This document shows, piece after piece, positions 30,046-38,695 of a stretch of 64,000 nt of DNA. Under the pieces are notes generated by a model, which was given only the letters and a program-made list of their open reading frames with translations, was not told where the DNA came from and ran no database searches. Position numbers and translations under genes: made by a program. This DNA is from Pseudacidovorax intermedius (GTDB lineage: Bacteria > Pseudomonadota > Gammaproteobacteria > Burkholderiales > Burkholderiaceae_C). The stretch lies in assembly GCF_003350475.1 (NCBI RefSeq), contig NZ_QQAV01000007.1:1-64000 (forward strand), read 5' to 3'. How positions within the stretch are numbered: position 1 is the first letter of the stretch; every line of letters begins with the position of its first letter.

Positions 30046-30732
30046 TCAGACGGTGCCCGGCGTGCGGCTGAGCCGGGCCTTGCCGTAGCTGCGGTAGCGG
30101 TCGCGCACCGTCGCCATCTCCGCAGCATCCAGCACCACCGGTGTGCCCAGCTGGGCGCTCATCCAATACTGCCGCGCCAGCGTCTCCAGCTTGGCCGCAT
30201 TGGCAACGGCCTTCTCGAGGGAGAGGGCGTGGCAGATCATGCCGTGGTTGGCCAAGAGGCAGGCCGTGTGCCCGGCCAGTGCCTCGACGGCCGACGCCGC
30301 CAGCGCATCCGTGCCGAAAGTCGCATAGGCGGCGCAGGGCACCTCGTCGCCACCGAAGCCCGCCAGCATGTAGTGGAAGGCCGGAATGGGGCGGCGCTGG
30401 GCCGACACGGCCACGCAGGCATCCGAGTGGGTGTGGACCACCGCCATCGCTTGCGGAAAGTGCCGGTAGATGGCCGTGTGCATGGACCATTCGCTCGACG
30501 GGATCCCCGGCGAGCGGTTCTCGCCGTCCATGGTGATCGACACGATGGCCTGAGCGTCGATGTTGTGGGCGTCGGCGCCTGCGGGGCTGATCAGCGCACC
30601 GCCATCGAAGCGGCAGCTGATGTTGCCGGCGCTGCCTGTGTTGAGGCCCAGGTCGGCCAGCCGGCGGTAGCTGTCGGCCAGCGCCTGGCGAAGGGTGTCC
30701 TCGGAAATCGGGGCAGGGGTGGAAGTCGTCAT
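30046..30732 (-). CDS. otnC: 3-oxo-tetronate 4-phosphate decarboxylase (OtnC-like class II aldolase)
   Basis: A 228-residue class II aldolase/adducin-fold protein. The metal and catalytic residues are E81 (PSSEWSMH), H100 and H102 (VHTHSDA) and H163 (ANHGM). Members next to an OtnK kinase decarboxylate 3-oxo-tetronate 4-phosphate to dihydroxyacetone phosphate in four-carbon acid-sugar catabolism. It lies 52 bases downstream of otnK on the same strand. The third usual enzyme, a tetronate dehydrogenase, is absent from the window. Confidence 0.87.
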   Translation of the reverse strand: MTTSTPAPISEDTLRQALADSYRRLADLGLNTGSAGNISCRFDGGALISPAGADAHNIDAQAIVSITMDGENRSPGIPSSEWSMHTAIYRHFPQAMAVVHTHSDACVAVSAQRRPIPAFHYMLAGFGGDEVPCAAYATFGTDALAASAVEALAGHTACLLANHGMICHALSLEKAVANAAKLETLARQYWMSAQLGTPVVLDAAEMATVRDRYRSYGKARLSRTPGTV

Positions 30733-30784
30733 CGGTCGGCTTTCTGATGAGAGGTGAGGTTGCAGCAGGGGGCGGAGACTTCCG

Positions 30785-32068
30785 CTACCCGCCGTGGGCC
30801 ATGCTCTGGAGCATGGGCAGCAGCATGTCGGCGGGGCCGAGCTTGCCGGACTTGAGGCACAGCGCGAGGCGGGCTTCGCGCGCGTCGTCGGTCACGGCGC
30901 GGGCCACGCCCGGGCCTTCATAGGCGCCCACGACCAGGCGGTTCACATCCAGGTGGCGGAGCACCGCGCCGGAGGTCTCTCCGCCGGAAATGACGAATCG
31001 CCGCACGCCTGCGTCGCGCAGGCGCAGGGCCAGGCGTCCCAGCACCTCCTCGGCCAGGGCGGCGGCGCCCAGCTTGCCGGCGCGGGCCTGTACGCGCTCG
31101 ACCTCGGCGGCATCGGCGGACGTGGCGATGGCGACCGGCCCCGCCTCGAGCAGGGGCAGCGCCCAGGCAAGGGCCTCGCCCACCACGTCGGCGCCTTCGA
31201 GCGCGCGGACCATGTCGAGCCAGAGCACCGGCCGGTGCAGGGCGAAGGCGCGCAACTGCTCGATGGAGCGGCCGGCGCAGCTGCCGGCCAGCACGACGGC
31301 GGGGCCTGCCACGGGTGGCAGCGCCTGGTCGGCCGGCGCTTGCGCCAGCCAGCCGTTGCGCCGCCAGTGCGCCGGGTAGTAGGCGCCGATGGAGGAATTG
31401 CCGGTCATGAGCGGCCAATCCCAGGTGAGGGCCGCAAGCGCCGCGAGATCGTCCGGTTCGGCCGCATCGGCAATGGCAAAGCCCACGCCCGCCGCCTGGA
31501 GCTGGGCGACGTGCGTGCGCATGGCCTGCACGCCGGCATGCACCACCTGCTGGGGCAGCAGCCCCACTCGGGTCGCCGTCTGGCGCTGCAGCGTGCGCAC
31601 GAGGTTGGGGTCGAGCATGGGCGTCAGCGGATCGAATCGCTTGGGCGACTCGGAGATCAGCATGTCGTCCGCGAACAGATGCCCCTGGAAGACGCGGCGC
31701 CCCGCCTCCGGAAAAGAAGGGCAGAAGGCCGTGAAGCGGGCGCCCGTCATCTCGCGCAGCACGTCGGCGCAGGGGCCGATGTTGCCGGCGTCCGTCGAGT
31801 CGAAGGTGGCGCAGTACTTGAAGAAGAGCTGGCGCACGCCCCGCGCCTGCAGCGCCCGGGCGCCCTCGGCAAAGGCCTGCACGGCCTCGTGCGCCGGCAC
31901 CACGCGGGTCTTGCCGGCGATGACGGCGGCCTCGATGTCGCGGGGCAGGGCGTCCAGCGCCGAGGGATGCGTCACGAAGCCGCAGCGCACCCCCTGGGCC
32001 ACGAGCATGGCGGCGAGTTCCATGCCGCCGGTCAGGTCATCGGCGAGGGCGCCGAAGAGAAGGGCCAT
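30785..32068 (-). CDS. otnK: 3-oxo-tetronate kinase (OtnK, four-carbon acid sugar kinase)
   Basis: A 427-residue kinase of the family once called DUF1537. It has an N-terminal sugar-acid binding domain (opening FGALADDLTGGMELAAML) and a C-terminal nucleotide-binding domain with RRFVISGGETSGAV. It phosphorylates 3-oxo-tetronate (from erythronate or threonate) at O4, giving the substrate of OtnC. It is transcribed divergently from the aminotransferase-like gene at 32181 with 112 bases between them, so the two operons may share control. Confidence 0.9.
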   Translation of the reverse strand: MALLFGALADDLTGGMELAAMLVAQGVRCGFVTHPSALDALPRDIEAAVIAGKTRVVPAHEAVQAFAEGARALQARGVRQLFFKYCATFDSTDAGNIGPCADVLREMTGARFTAFCPSFPEAGRRVFQGHLFADDMLISESPKRFDPLTPMLDPNLVRTLQRQTATRVGLLPQQVVHAGVQAMRTHVAQLQAAGVGFAIADAAEPDDLAALAALTWDWPLMTGNSSIGAYYPAHWRRNGWLAQAPADQALPPVAGPAVVLAGSCAGRSIEQLRAFALHRPVLWLDMVRALEGADVVGEALAWALPLLEAGPVAIATSADAAEVERVQARAGKLGAAALAEEVLGRLALRLRDAGVRRFVISGGETSGAVLRHLDVNRLVVGAYEGPGVARAVTDDAREARLALCLKSGKLGPADMLLPMLQSMAHGG

Positions 32069-32119
32069 TCAAGTCTCCTTGCGTTGGAAAAAAAGCGCCC
32101 GCGGCATCCAAGGGCTATT

Positions 32120-32145
32120 GCGTTACATAAAACATGATATATCCT
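32120..32145. promoter_or_regulatory. AT-rich divergent promoter region with GATATATC
   Basis: A conspicuously AT-rich island in the otnK/aminotransferase gap contains the perfect palindrome GATATATC (32136-32143) preceded by TTACATAAAACAT. It is the obvious place for promoters of both operons, and a candidate site for the GntR regulator encoded at 37576. Confidence 0.4.
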
Positions 32146-32180
32146 ACGGCCGAAATCGACGACCACCAAGGCTTCTTCCC

Positions 32181-33434
32181 ATGTCTTCCGAAACTTCCAG
32201 CGCCGGTGCCGGCGAGCGGGACCACCTTCTGCGCCAGCGCGCCCTCAAGGTGGTGCCGGGCGGCATGACCGGGCATCTGAACGCGGCCCAGCTGCCCGCG
32301 GGCTATCCGCAGTACTTCGCCCGCGGGCAGGGCTGCCGCGTGTGGGACGTCGATGGCCGCGAGTACATCGACTTCATGTGCAGCTGGGGCCCCAACCTGC
32401 TGGGCCATGCCCATCCGCAGGTGGACGAGGCGGCCCGCCGCCAGCAGGCGCTGGGCGATTGCCTCAACGGCCCGACCGAGCGCTTCGTCGAGTTGGCCGA
32501 GCGCTTCGTGGCCCGCACCGCCCATGCGGACTGGGCGCTGTTCCAGAAGAACGGCACCGATGCCACCACCATCTGCCTGATGGTGGCCCGTGCCGCCACC
32601 GGCAAGCGCAAGGTGCTGGTGGCCACCAAGGCCTATCACGGCGCCGACCCGTGGTGCACGCCGGTACCGGTGGGCATCACCGCCGAGGACCGGGCGCATC
32701 TCATCTACTACACCTACAACGACACGGCGAGCCTGGACGCCGCCGTGGCCAAGGCCGGCGACGACCTGGCCGCCATCGTGTGCGCGGCCTTCAAGCACGA
32801 CCTGGGTGTCGACCAGGAGCTGCCCACCGCCGCGTTCGCCCGCCACGCCCGCCAGCTGTGCGACAAGGCCGGGGCAGCCCTGATCGTGGACGAGGTGCGT
32901 GCGGGCATGCGCGTGCATGCTGGTGGCAGCTGGGAAACGGTGGGCGTGCGGCCCGACCTGTGCGCCTGGAGCAAGTCCATCGCCAACGGCTACGCCCTGG
33001 CGGCCGTCACCGGCGTGGACAGCCTGCGCGATGCCGCCACCCGCATCTATGCGACGGGCTCCTTCTGGTCGGGCGGCGTGGCCATGGCGGCCAGCCTGGC
33101 CACGCTGGACGTGGCCGATGCGCAGGACGTGGTCGGCCATGTACAGGCCATGGGCCAGCGTCTGCGCGACGGCATCGCCGCCCAGGCCGCCAGCCACGGC
33201 ATGCCGGTGCGCCAGACCGGCCCGGCCGCGCTGCCGCTGATCCTGTTCGAGGACGATCCGGCCTTCGAGAAGGGCTCGGCCTTCACCGTCGAGGCCCTGC
33301 GCCGCGGGGTCTACCTGCATCCCCGGCACAACATGTTCCTGTCGCTCGCGCACACCGAGGCCGACATCGACCAGGCACTCGAAGCCACCGACGCCGCCTT
33401 CGCCGCCGTGTCCCGGCGCTACGGGTCCCGATGA
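32181..33434 (+). CDS. Class III aminotransferase / glutamate-1-semialdehyde aminomutase-like protein
   Basis: A 417-residue PLP enzyme of fold type I. PLP-binding D237 (ALIVDEVRAGMR) and Schiff-base K265 (AWSKSIANGYA) are present, with FQKNGTDATT as phosphate-binding segment. The opening RALKVVPGGMTGHLN resembles glutamate-1-semialdehyde 2,1-aminomutase, but the genome neighbourhood is catabolic, so it is unlikely to be HemL. It probably transfers or shifts an amino group on the imported compound. It is the first gene of the operon and overlaps a possible start of the next one. Confidence 0.85.
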   Translation: MSSETSSAGAGERDHLLRQRALKVVPGGMTGHLNAAQLPAGYPQYFARGQGCRVWDVDGREYIDFMCSWGPNLLGHAHPQVDEAARRQQALGDCLNGPTERFVELAERFVARTAHADWALFQKNGTDATTICLMVARAATGKRKVLVATKAYHGADPWCTPVPVGITAEDRAHLIYYTYNDTASLDAAVAKAGDDLAAIVCAAFKHDLGVDQELPTAAFARHARQLCDKAGAALIVDEVRAGMRVHAGGSWETVGVRPDLCAWSKSIANGYALAAVTGVDSLRDAATRIYATGSFWSGGVAMAASLATLDVADAQDVVGHVQAMGQRLRDGIAAQAASHGMPVRQTGPAALPLILFEDDPAFEKGSAFTVEALRRGVYLHPRHNMFLSLAHTEADIDQALEATDAAFAAVSRRYGSR

Positions 33435-33469
33435 CGTTGCCGGACTCCATGATTGAAGGAGAGATGCAC

Positions 33470-34612
33470 ATGGCATCCGCCCCCCGTCCCACGCCCGCCG
33501 GCGCGGCCGACCCTGTCGGCGGCGCCTCCATCGAGATCACGCGGCTGGCCAAGCGCTTCGGTGCCGTCCGCGCCGTGGACGATGTCTCGCTGCATGTCCG
33601 GCCGGGCGAGTTCCTGGCGCTGCTGGGCCCCAGCGGCTCCGGCAAGACCTCCATCCTCATGAGCATCGCCGGCTTCGAGCTGCCCGATGCCGGTCAGATC
33701 GCCATCGACGGTCGCGACGTGACCTACCTGCCGGCCAACCATCGCAACCTGGGCATGGTCTTCCAGAAGTACACGCTGTTCCCGCACCTGACGGTGCTGG
33801 ACAACGTGGCCTTCGGCCTCAAGATGCGCGGCGTGGCCAAAGGCGAGCGCCATCGCCTGGCCGAGCAGGCACTGGCCACCGTGCGACTCGCCGGCCTGGG
33901 CGCGCGCATGCCGGCCCAACTGTCGGGCGGGCAGCAGCAGCGCGTGGCCCTGGCCCGGGCCATCGTCTACCGGCCGAAGGTGCTGCTGATGGACGAGCCA
34001 CTCAGCGCCCTCGACAAGAACCTGCGCGAGGAGATGCAACTGGAGATCAAGCGCCTGCAGTCGCAGCTGGGCATCACCGTCGTCTTCGTGACCCACGATC
34101 AGGGGGAGGCGCTGACCATGGCCGACCGCGTCGCCATCCTCAACCAGGGCCGCATCCAGCAGCTGGACGAGCCCAAGGCGCTGTACGAACGGCCGCGCAA
34201 CCGCTTCGTCGCCGGCTTCATCGGCGAGACCAACTTCATCCCCGTCGGCGTGGGGCCGTTGCGGGGCGATGCGGCCACGGTGCAGCTGCCCGGCGGCGCG
34301 CACCACTGCGAGGTGGGTGCGCAGGCGCTGGTGGGCCTGGACGCTGCGGGCGGCCGGGGCGTGGCGGCGCTGCGGCCGGAGCAGATCGCGCTGGTGAATC
34401 CCGAAGACCCGTCCGCACTGCGCGCCCGCGTGGCCGGCGTGATCTACAGCGGCTCCACCGTGCTGTGCATCGCCAACCTGGACGACGGCACCGAGCTGCG
34501 TGCCCGCCTGTCCGATCCGAGCCGGGTGAACGTGCAGGCCGGTGACCAGGTCGGCCTGCGCTGGTCGCCCGAGGCGCTGCGCGTCTATGGCGAAGAGGCG
34601 GCCACGGCATGA
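33470..34612 (+). CDS. ABC transporter ATP-binding protein (PotA/spermidine-type)
   Basis: A 380-residue ATPase of the polyamine/opine/iron importer class. It has Walker A GPSGSGKTS (53-61), signature QLSGGQQQRVALARA, Walker B LLMDEPLSALDKNLREEM, and a C-terminal TOBE-like region of about 120 residues. ATG at 33470 has GGAG at 33458-33461 with an 8-base spacing. An ATG at 33431, overlapping the previous stop, would add 13 residues but lacks a ribosome-binding site. Confidence 0.88.
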   Translation: MASAPRPTPAGAADPVGGASIEITRLAKRFGAVRAVDDVSLHVRPGEFLALLGPSGSGKTSILMSIAGFELPDAGQIAIDGRDVTYLPANHRNLGMVFQKYTLFPHLTVLDNVAFGLKMRGVAKGERHRLAEQALATVRLAGLGARMPAQLSGGQQQRVALARAIVYRPKVLLMDEPLSALDKNLREEMQLEIKRLQSQLGITVVFVTHDQGEALTMADRVAILNQGRIQQLDEPKALYERPRNRFVAGFIGETNFIPVGVGPLRGDAATVQLPGGAHHCEVGAQALVGLDAAGGRGVAALRPEQIALVNPEDPSALRARVAGVIYSGSTVLCIANLDDGTELRARLSDPSRVNVQAGDQVGLRWSPEALRVYGEEAATA

Positions 34613-35523
34613 GCGCCGTCGCCCCTCCCGTGGCGGCATCGGCCCTGGCGCCACCGTCGCCGCTGCGTCGGCTCTGGCTGGGCGGCCGGCAGCTCAGTGG
34701 TGGCTGGACGGCCTTGCTGCTCGCGCCTTTCTTTGCGCTGCTGCTGATCGTGTTCCTGTATCCGCTGCTGAGCCTGCTGTCGCTCAGCGTGCTGGAGCCG
34801 CACCCCACGCTGGACAACTACGCCCGCGTGTTCGACAACCCCGTCTATCTGCGGGTGATGGTGCGCACCGGCTGGATCAGCCTGCTCACCACCGTGCTGG
34901 CGTTGGTGCTGGGCTTTCCCATCGCCTACATGATGACGCGCGTGAAGGGCGCCGTTGCCCTGCTGCTGACGGCCTGTGTGCTGCTGCCGCTGTGGTCCAG
35001 CGTGCTGGTGCGCACCGCGGCGTGGATCGTGCTGCTGCGCCGTGACGGCATCGTCAACAACGCCCTGCAGTGGCTGGGCCTGACGGGCGAGCCCATGAAG
35101 CTGCTCTACACCGAGGGCGCCGTCGTGCTGGCCATGGCCCATGTGCTGCTGCCCTTCCTGATCCTGCCGATCTACTCGGCGCTCAAGAACATTCCTGACG
35201 ACTACATGCGGGCGGCCGCCATGCTGGGCGCCAACCGTCGGCGCGCCTTCTTCGAGGTGCTGCTGCCCATGAGCCGGGCCGGCATCTGGAGCGGCTGCCT
35301 GATGGTCTTCCTCTCGGCGCTGGGCTTCTTCGTCACGCCCGCGCTGGTGGGCAGCCCGCAGGAACTGATGATCGCCACGCTGGTGTCGCAGCAGGTGCGC
35401 GAGATGCTCGACTGGCCTTTTGCGGCCGCGCTGATCGGCGTGCTGATGGTGGTCGTGGCCACCCTGACGATGGTCTTCAACAAGGCCGTGAGCTTCAACC
35501 GTCTGATGGGAGGCGGCGCATGA
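34609..35523 (+). CDS. ABC transporter permease (PotB type)
   Basis: A 304-residue inner-membrane permease with about six hydrophobic segments. Its binding-protein-dependent transport motif reads AAAMLGANRRRAFFEVLLPMSRAGI, placing it in the PotB/spermidine-type group. It overlaps the ATPase gene by 4 bases and the PotC-type gene by 4 bases, so the three are translated together. Confidence 0.88.
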   Translation: MSAVAPPVAASALAPPSPLRRLWLGGRQLSGGWTALLLAPFFALLLIVFLYPLLSLLSLSVLEPHPTLDNYARVFDNPVYLRVMVRTGWISLLTTVLALVLGFPIAYMMTRVKGAVALLLTACVLLPLWSSVLVRTAAWIVLLRRDGIVNNALQWLGLTGEPMKLLYTEGAVVLAMAHVLLPFLILPIYSALKNIPDDYMRAAAMLGANRRRAFFEVLLPMSRAGIWSGCLMVFLSALGFFVTPALVGSPQELMIATLVSQQVREMLDWPFAAALIGVLMVVVATLTMVFNKAVSFNRLMGGGA

Positions 35524-36359
35524 CCGACACCCCGAGCGCCCTGCCGGCCCCCCGCAACAAGGCCCGCTTCGACCTGGGCAGCCTTTCCCTGCGCGTCTAT
35601 GTGTGGCTGGTGGTGCTGTTCATCATGCTGCCCACGCTGATCATCGTGCCGATGTCCTTCAGCCCGGCGGACTATCTCGAGTTCCCGCCGCGCGGCTTCA
35701 CGCTGCACTGGTACGAGGAGTTCTTCGCCGATCCGCAATGGCAGCGCGCCACGCTGCTGAGCCTGCGCGTGGCGGCGCTCACCATGGTCTGCTCGGTCGT
35801 GATCGGCACCATGGTGGCGTACGCCATCGTGCGCGGCGCCGCCCGCCTGCGTCCGGCCACGCAGCTCATGGTCATCGGTCCGGTGATCGCGCCGCACATC
35901 GCGGTGGCGGTGGCCTGCTACCTGTTCTACCAGCGCCTGGGCGTGGTGGGCACGATGACCGGCTTCGTCGCGGCGCACACCGTGCTGGCGCTGCCCTTCG
36001 TCGTCTTCACCGTCTCGGCTGCGCTGTCGCGCGTGGACCCCGACCTGGAGTCGGCCGCCATGAGCTGCGGCGCCAGCCGGCTGCGCGCCTTCTTCCTGGT
36101 GACGCTGCCGCTGATCGTGCCGGGCCTGCTGAGCGGTGCGCTCTTCGCGTTCATCATTTCCTTCGATGAGCCGGTGGTGTCCTTCTTCGTCTCCAGCGTG
36201 CGTCAGCGCACGCTGCCGCGCCGGATGTTCGAGGACATCGAGCAGAACCTCACGCCGGTCATTCCCGCCATCGCGACGCTGCTGACCCTGCTGTCGATCG
36301 CGGTGCTCGTCGCCGCCGCGCTGTTGCGCGTCATGGAGGCCCGGCGGCGCAGCCGCTGA
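35520..36359 (+). CDS. ABC transporter permease (PotC type)
   Basis: A 279-residue permease with six predicted membrane segments. The EAA-type loop is ESAAMSCGASRLRAFFLVTLP, followed by IVPGLLSGALFAFIISFDEPVV, typical of PotC. It pairs with the preceding permease. 51 bases separate it from the binding-protein gene, with an AAGGAG ribosome-binding site in the gap. Confidence 0.88.
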   Translation: MTDTPSALPAPRNKARFDLGSLSLRVYVWLVVLFIMLPTLIIVPMSFSPADYLEFPPRGFTLHWYEEFFADPQWQRATLLSLRVAALTMVCSVVIGTMVAYAIVRGAARLRPATQLMVIGPVIAPHIAVAVACYLFYQRLGVVGTMTGFVAAHTVLALPFVVFTVSAALSRVDPDLESAAMSCGASRLRAFFLVTLPLIVPGLLSGALFAFIISFDEPVVSFFVSSVRQRTLPRRMFEDIEQNLTPVIPAIATLLTLLSIAVLVAAALLRVMEARRRSR

Positions 36360-36410
36360 GCCCTCTGCCTTCTCTCCCTATCCCTGGTCTTCACTCGCAA
36401 GGAGTTCGTG

Positions 36411-37490
36411 ATGATGAATTGGCTCGATCCACGCAAGGGCGCCCGCGCGCTCGTCCTCGGCGGCGCGGCGCTGCTCGGTGCCGCTGGCGCCTCGGCCCAG
36501 GCCCTCGAGAAGGAGCTGGTGATCGCCACCACCGGCGGTCTGATCGAGAAGGCGCTGGTGCAGTCCTTCTACACGCCGTTCTCCAAGGCCAAGGGCGTCG
36601 AGGTGATCCCCGCCGCCATCGAGGTGCCCGACCAGTGGGCCAAGGTGCAGGCCATGTCGCGCAGCGGCGGCATGGAGTTCGACATCGTCACCGCCACGCC
36701 GCCCGACCTGGTGCAGAAGAAGGACCTGCTGCAGCCCATCGACTGCAGCAAGCTGCCCAGCGTGACGGCCAACGGCGTCAAGGGCGCCTGCACGCCCTAC
36801 GGCGTGATGCGCACCGTGGGCGGCATGCAGATCGGCTACAACACCGACGTCTTCAAGGACGGCAAGGGCCCCAAGACCTGGGCCGACTTCTGGGACACCG
36901 CCAAGTTCCCCGGCCCGCGTGGGCTGCCCGACACCGGCGACCGCGAATGGTGGGTGCCCGTGGCCGCCCTGCTGGCCGATGGCGTCGCGCCCGACAAGCT
37001 CTTCCCGCTCGACCTGGACCGCGCCTACAAGAAGCTCGACAAGCTGCGCCCCAGCATCGCCGTCTGGTGGAAGAGCGGCGATCAGCTCCAGCAGACCATG
37101 CGCAGCAAGGAGGTGGTCATGACCATGGGCTACTCGGGCCGCCTCATCTCGCTGATCAATGCCAAGGTGCCGCTGGCCGTGTCGTGGGACGGCGCCATCC
37201 GCGACGTGGGCTACATGGCCATCCCCAAGGGGGCGCCGCACCCCAAGGCCGCCATGGCCTACCTGGACTTCTTCTACAGCCTGCCGCCGGAGCAGCACGT
37301 GAAGTTCGTCGATGCCGTCAGCTACGACACCGGCAACGCCAAGACCGCCAGCCTGTTCCCGCCCGAACGGCGGGCCATGCTGGCCACCTCGGCCGAGAAC
37401 TTCGACAAGCTGATCGTGGCCGACTACGAGTGGATCGGCAACAACCGCCAGATGCTGCGCGACCGCTGGATCGCCTGGCTGGGCCGCTGA
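36411..37490 (+). CDS. ABC transporter substrate-binding protein (PotD-like, type II fold)
   Basis: A 359-residue binding protein with a signal peptide ending near residue 29 (GAAGASAQ). The mature protein opens ELVIATTGGLIEKALVQSFY and later has GYNTDVFKDGKGPKTWADFWD, the usual lobe-crossing block of the spermidine/putrescine and thiamine-type receptors. Real ligands of this family vary widely, so a polyamine should not be assumed. ATG at 36411 follows AAGGAG by 6 bases. It is followed by a double hairpin before the regulator gene. Confidence 0.88.
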   Translation: MMNWLDPRKGARALVLGGAALLGAAGASAQALEKELVIATTGGLIEKALVQSFYTPFSKAKGVEVIPAAIEVPDQWAKVQAMSRSGGMEFDIVTATPPDLVQKKDLLQPIDCSKLPSVTANGVKGACTPYGVMRTVGGMQIGYNTDVFKDGKGPKTWADFWDTAKFPGPRGLPDTGDREWWVPVAALLADGVAPDKLFPLDLDRAYKKLDKLRPSIAVWWKSGDQLQQTMRSKEVVMTMGYSGRLISLINAKVPLAVSWDGAIRDVGYMAIPKGAPHPKAAMAYLDFFYSLPPEQHVKFVDAVSYDTGNAKTASLFPPERRAMLATSAENFDKLIVADYEWIGNNRQMLRDRWIAWLGR

Positions 37491-37512
37491 GCCGGAAGGC
37501 CGGGCAGGCGGT

Positions 37513-37554
37513 GCGCAGCGGCCCCGATACTCGCTGCGCCGCCGCCCCGGCGGC
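37513..37554 (+). terminator. Double hairpin after the PotD-like gene
   Basis: GCGCAGCG (37513-37520) pairs with CGCTGCGC (37532-37539), and the overlapping GCCGCC (37538-37543) pairs with GGCGGC (37549-37554), followed by TTCCTT. The two stems are mutually exclusive at their junction. This is a candidate attenuator between the transporter genes and the regulator. Confidence 0.4.
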
Positions 37555-37575
37555 TTCCTTCGCAGCCCCACAGAG

Positions 37576-38325
37576 ATGAACATGTCCACCCCTGGTCTCA
37601 ACGTCGTCGGCCGAACCAACCTCGCCAGCCAGATCTACGAAAGCCTGCGCGAGAAGCTCATGTCCGCGGTCTTCCAGCCCGGGCAGCGGCTCAAGATCCG
37701 CGAGCTGGCCAAGGAGATCGGCACCAGCGAGACGCCCGTGCGCGAGGCCCTCATCCAGCTGGTGCGCGACCGCGCCCTGGAGATGAAGGAGGGCTACTTC
37801 ATCCGCGTGCGGCAGCTGAGCCTGGCCGAATACCTGGAGTTGCGCGACATCCGGCTGGCGCTGGAGCCGCTGGCGGCCGAGCGGGCGATCCCGCTGCTCG
37901 ACGACGCGGCGATCCGGCAGTTGACCGAGTCGCACCGCCTGCTGATGCGGGCGGAGAAGACGCGCGACTACCGCGCCGCGCTTCAGCACAACTTCGACTT
38001 CCACTTCGGCATCTATCGCCGCTCGGGCATGCCGCAGCTCACCGAGTTGCTCGACCGCATTTGGGTGCAGGTGGGGCCGATGCTCAACTTCCTGTACCCG
38101 CACGGCCATCCCAGCTACGACGCCGAGCACCAGCACATGAACGTCCTCAAGGGCCTGCAGGCGCGCGACGTAGCCGTGGTCACCCAGGCCATCCGCGACG
38201 ACCTGGTCGAAGGCGGACGCAACTTCGTGAAGGTGCTCACCGAGATCGACCACAACCCCGAGCGCGCGGCAGAGCTGCTGGCGCTTCGCAACCAGCCGGC
38301 GCCCCCCGGCAAGACACCGCCCTGA
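37576..38325 (+). CDS. GntR-family regulator (FadR/FCD subfamily)
   Basis: A 249-residue regulator. Its N-terminal winged helix holds LKIRELAKEIGTSETPVREALIQL, and its helical FCD effector domain (about 85-225) contains the metal/ligand-type residues HNFDFHFGIYRRSG and H-rich DAEHQHMNVL. FCD regulators usually repress catabolic operons until a small carboxylate binds. It sits within the operon, 3 bases before the dimethylformamidase-like small subunit gene, so it is probably autoregulated with it. Confidence 0.9.
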   Translation: MNMSTPGLNVVGRTNLASQIYESLREKLMSAVFQPGQRLKIRELAKEIGTSETPVREALIQLVRDRALEMKEGYFIRVRQLSLAEYLELRDIRLALEPLAAERAIPLLDDAAIRQLTESHRLLMRAEKTRDYRAALQHNFDFHFGIYRRSGMPQLTELLDRIWVQVGPMLNFLYPHGHPSYDAEHQHMNVLKGLQARDVAVVTQAIRDDLVEGGRNFVKVLTEIDHNPERAAELLALRNQPAPPGKTPP

Positions 38326-38327
38326 CC

Positions 38328-38666
38328 ATGATGGACCACACCAGCGACCCCCAGGCCGCGCGCTATGTGCTGGACCCGAGCCGCACCGAGCTCGCCAGCG
38401 AGTTCCGCCGCAACATCCGAGGCCCCCACAGCGAAGAGCTGCGCAAGCTGCTGCACCGCATGCGCTGGGGCGCCTTTCCGGGTCGCTACCTGCTGCTGAC
38501 GGTCGAGCCCGGCCGCCGCTGGGCGCTGGCGCAGATGCCCGATGAGCGGGGGCAGAAGGTGAAGGTCTTCCACGACGTGGTCTTCGAGTCGCTGGACGAG
38601 GCCGAATGGCATGTCTTCAAGCTGCGCTGGCAGGCGCTCGCCGGCACCCCGCTGGACATCGACTGA
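38328..38666 (+). CDS. N,N-dimethylformamidase-like small (alpha) subunit
   Basis: A 112-residue soluble protein. Its second half (FPGRYLLLTVEPGRRWALAQ, then DVVFESLDEAEWHVFKLRW) lines up by eye with the C-terminal half of the dimethylformamidase small subunit, which has a GKYYIYTE/YRIA pattern and an EEAMHAVF helix. That subunit is about 130 residues and packs against the large catalytic subunit, whose homologue is encoded 29 bases downstream. Nothing else in the operon explains the gene. Taken alone it would look hypothetical; the pairing gives the call. Confidence 0.75.
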   Translation: MMDHTSDPQAARYVLDPSRTELASEFRRNIRGPHSEELRKLLHRMRWGAFPGRYLLLTVEPGRRWALAQMPDERGQKVKVFHDVVFESLDEAEWHVFKLRWQALAGTPLDID

Positions 38667-38695
38667 GCCTCACGCACGCACCGCATTCCTCCACC

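Noticed and set aside
32181-33434. Identification as HemL (heme biosynthesis)
   Set aside because: The similarity to glutamate-1-semialdehyde aminomutase is at family level; the operon is catabolic, so a biosynthetic role is unlikely.
33431-33469. ATGA-overlapping start of the PotA-like gene
   Set aside because: The ATG at 33470 has a properly spaced GGAG and the extra 13 residues look like leader.
33470-37490. Naming the importer a polyamine transporter
   Set aside because: Only the family resemblance supports it; PotABCD-type systems carry many ligands and the catabolic neighbours do not process polyamines.
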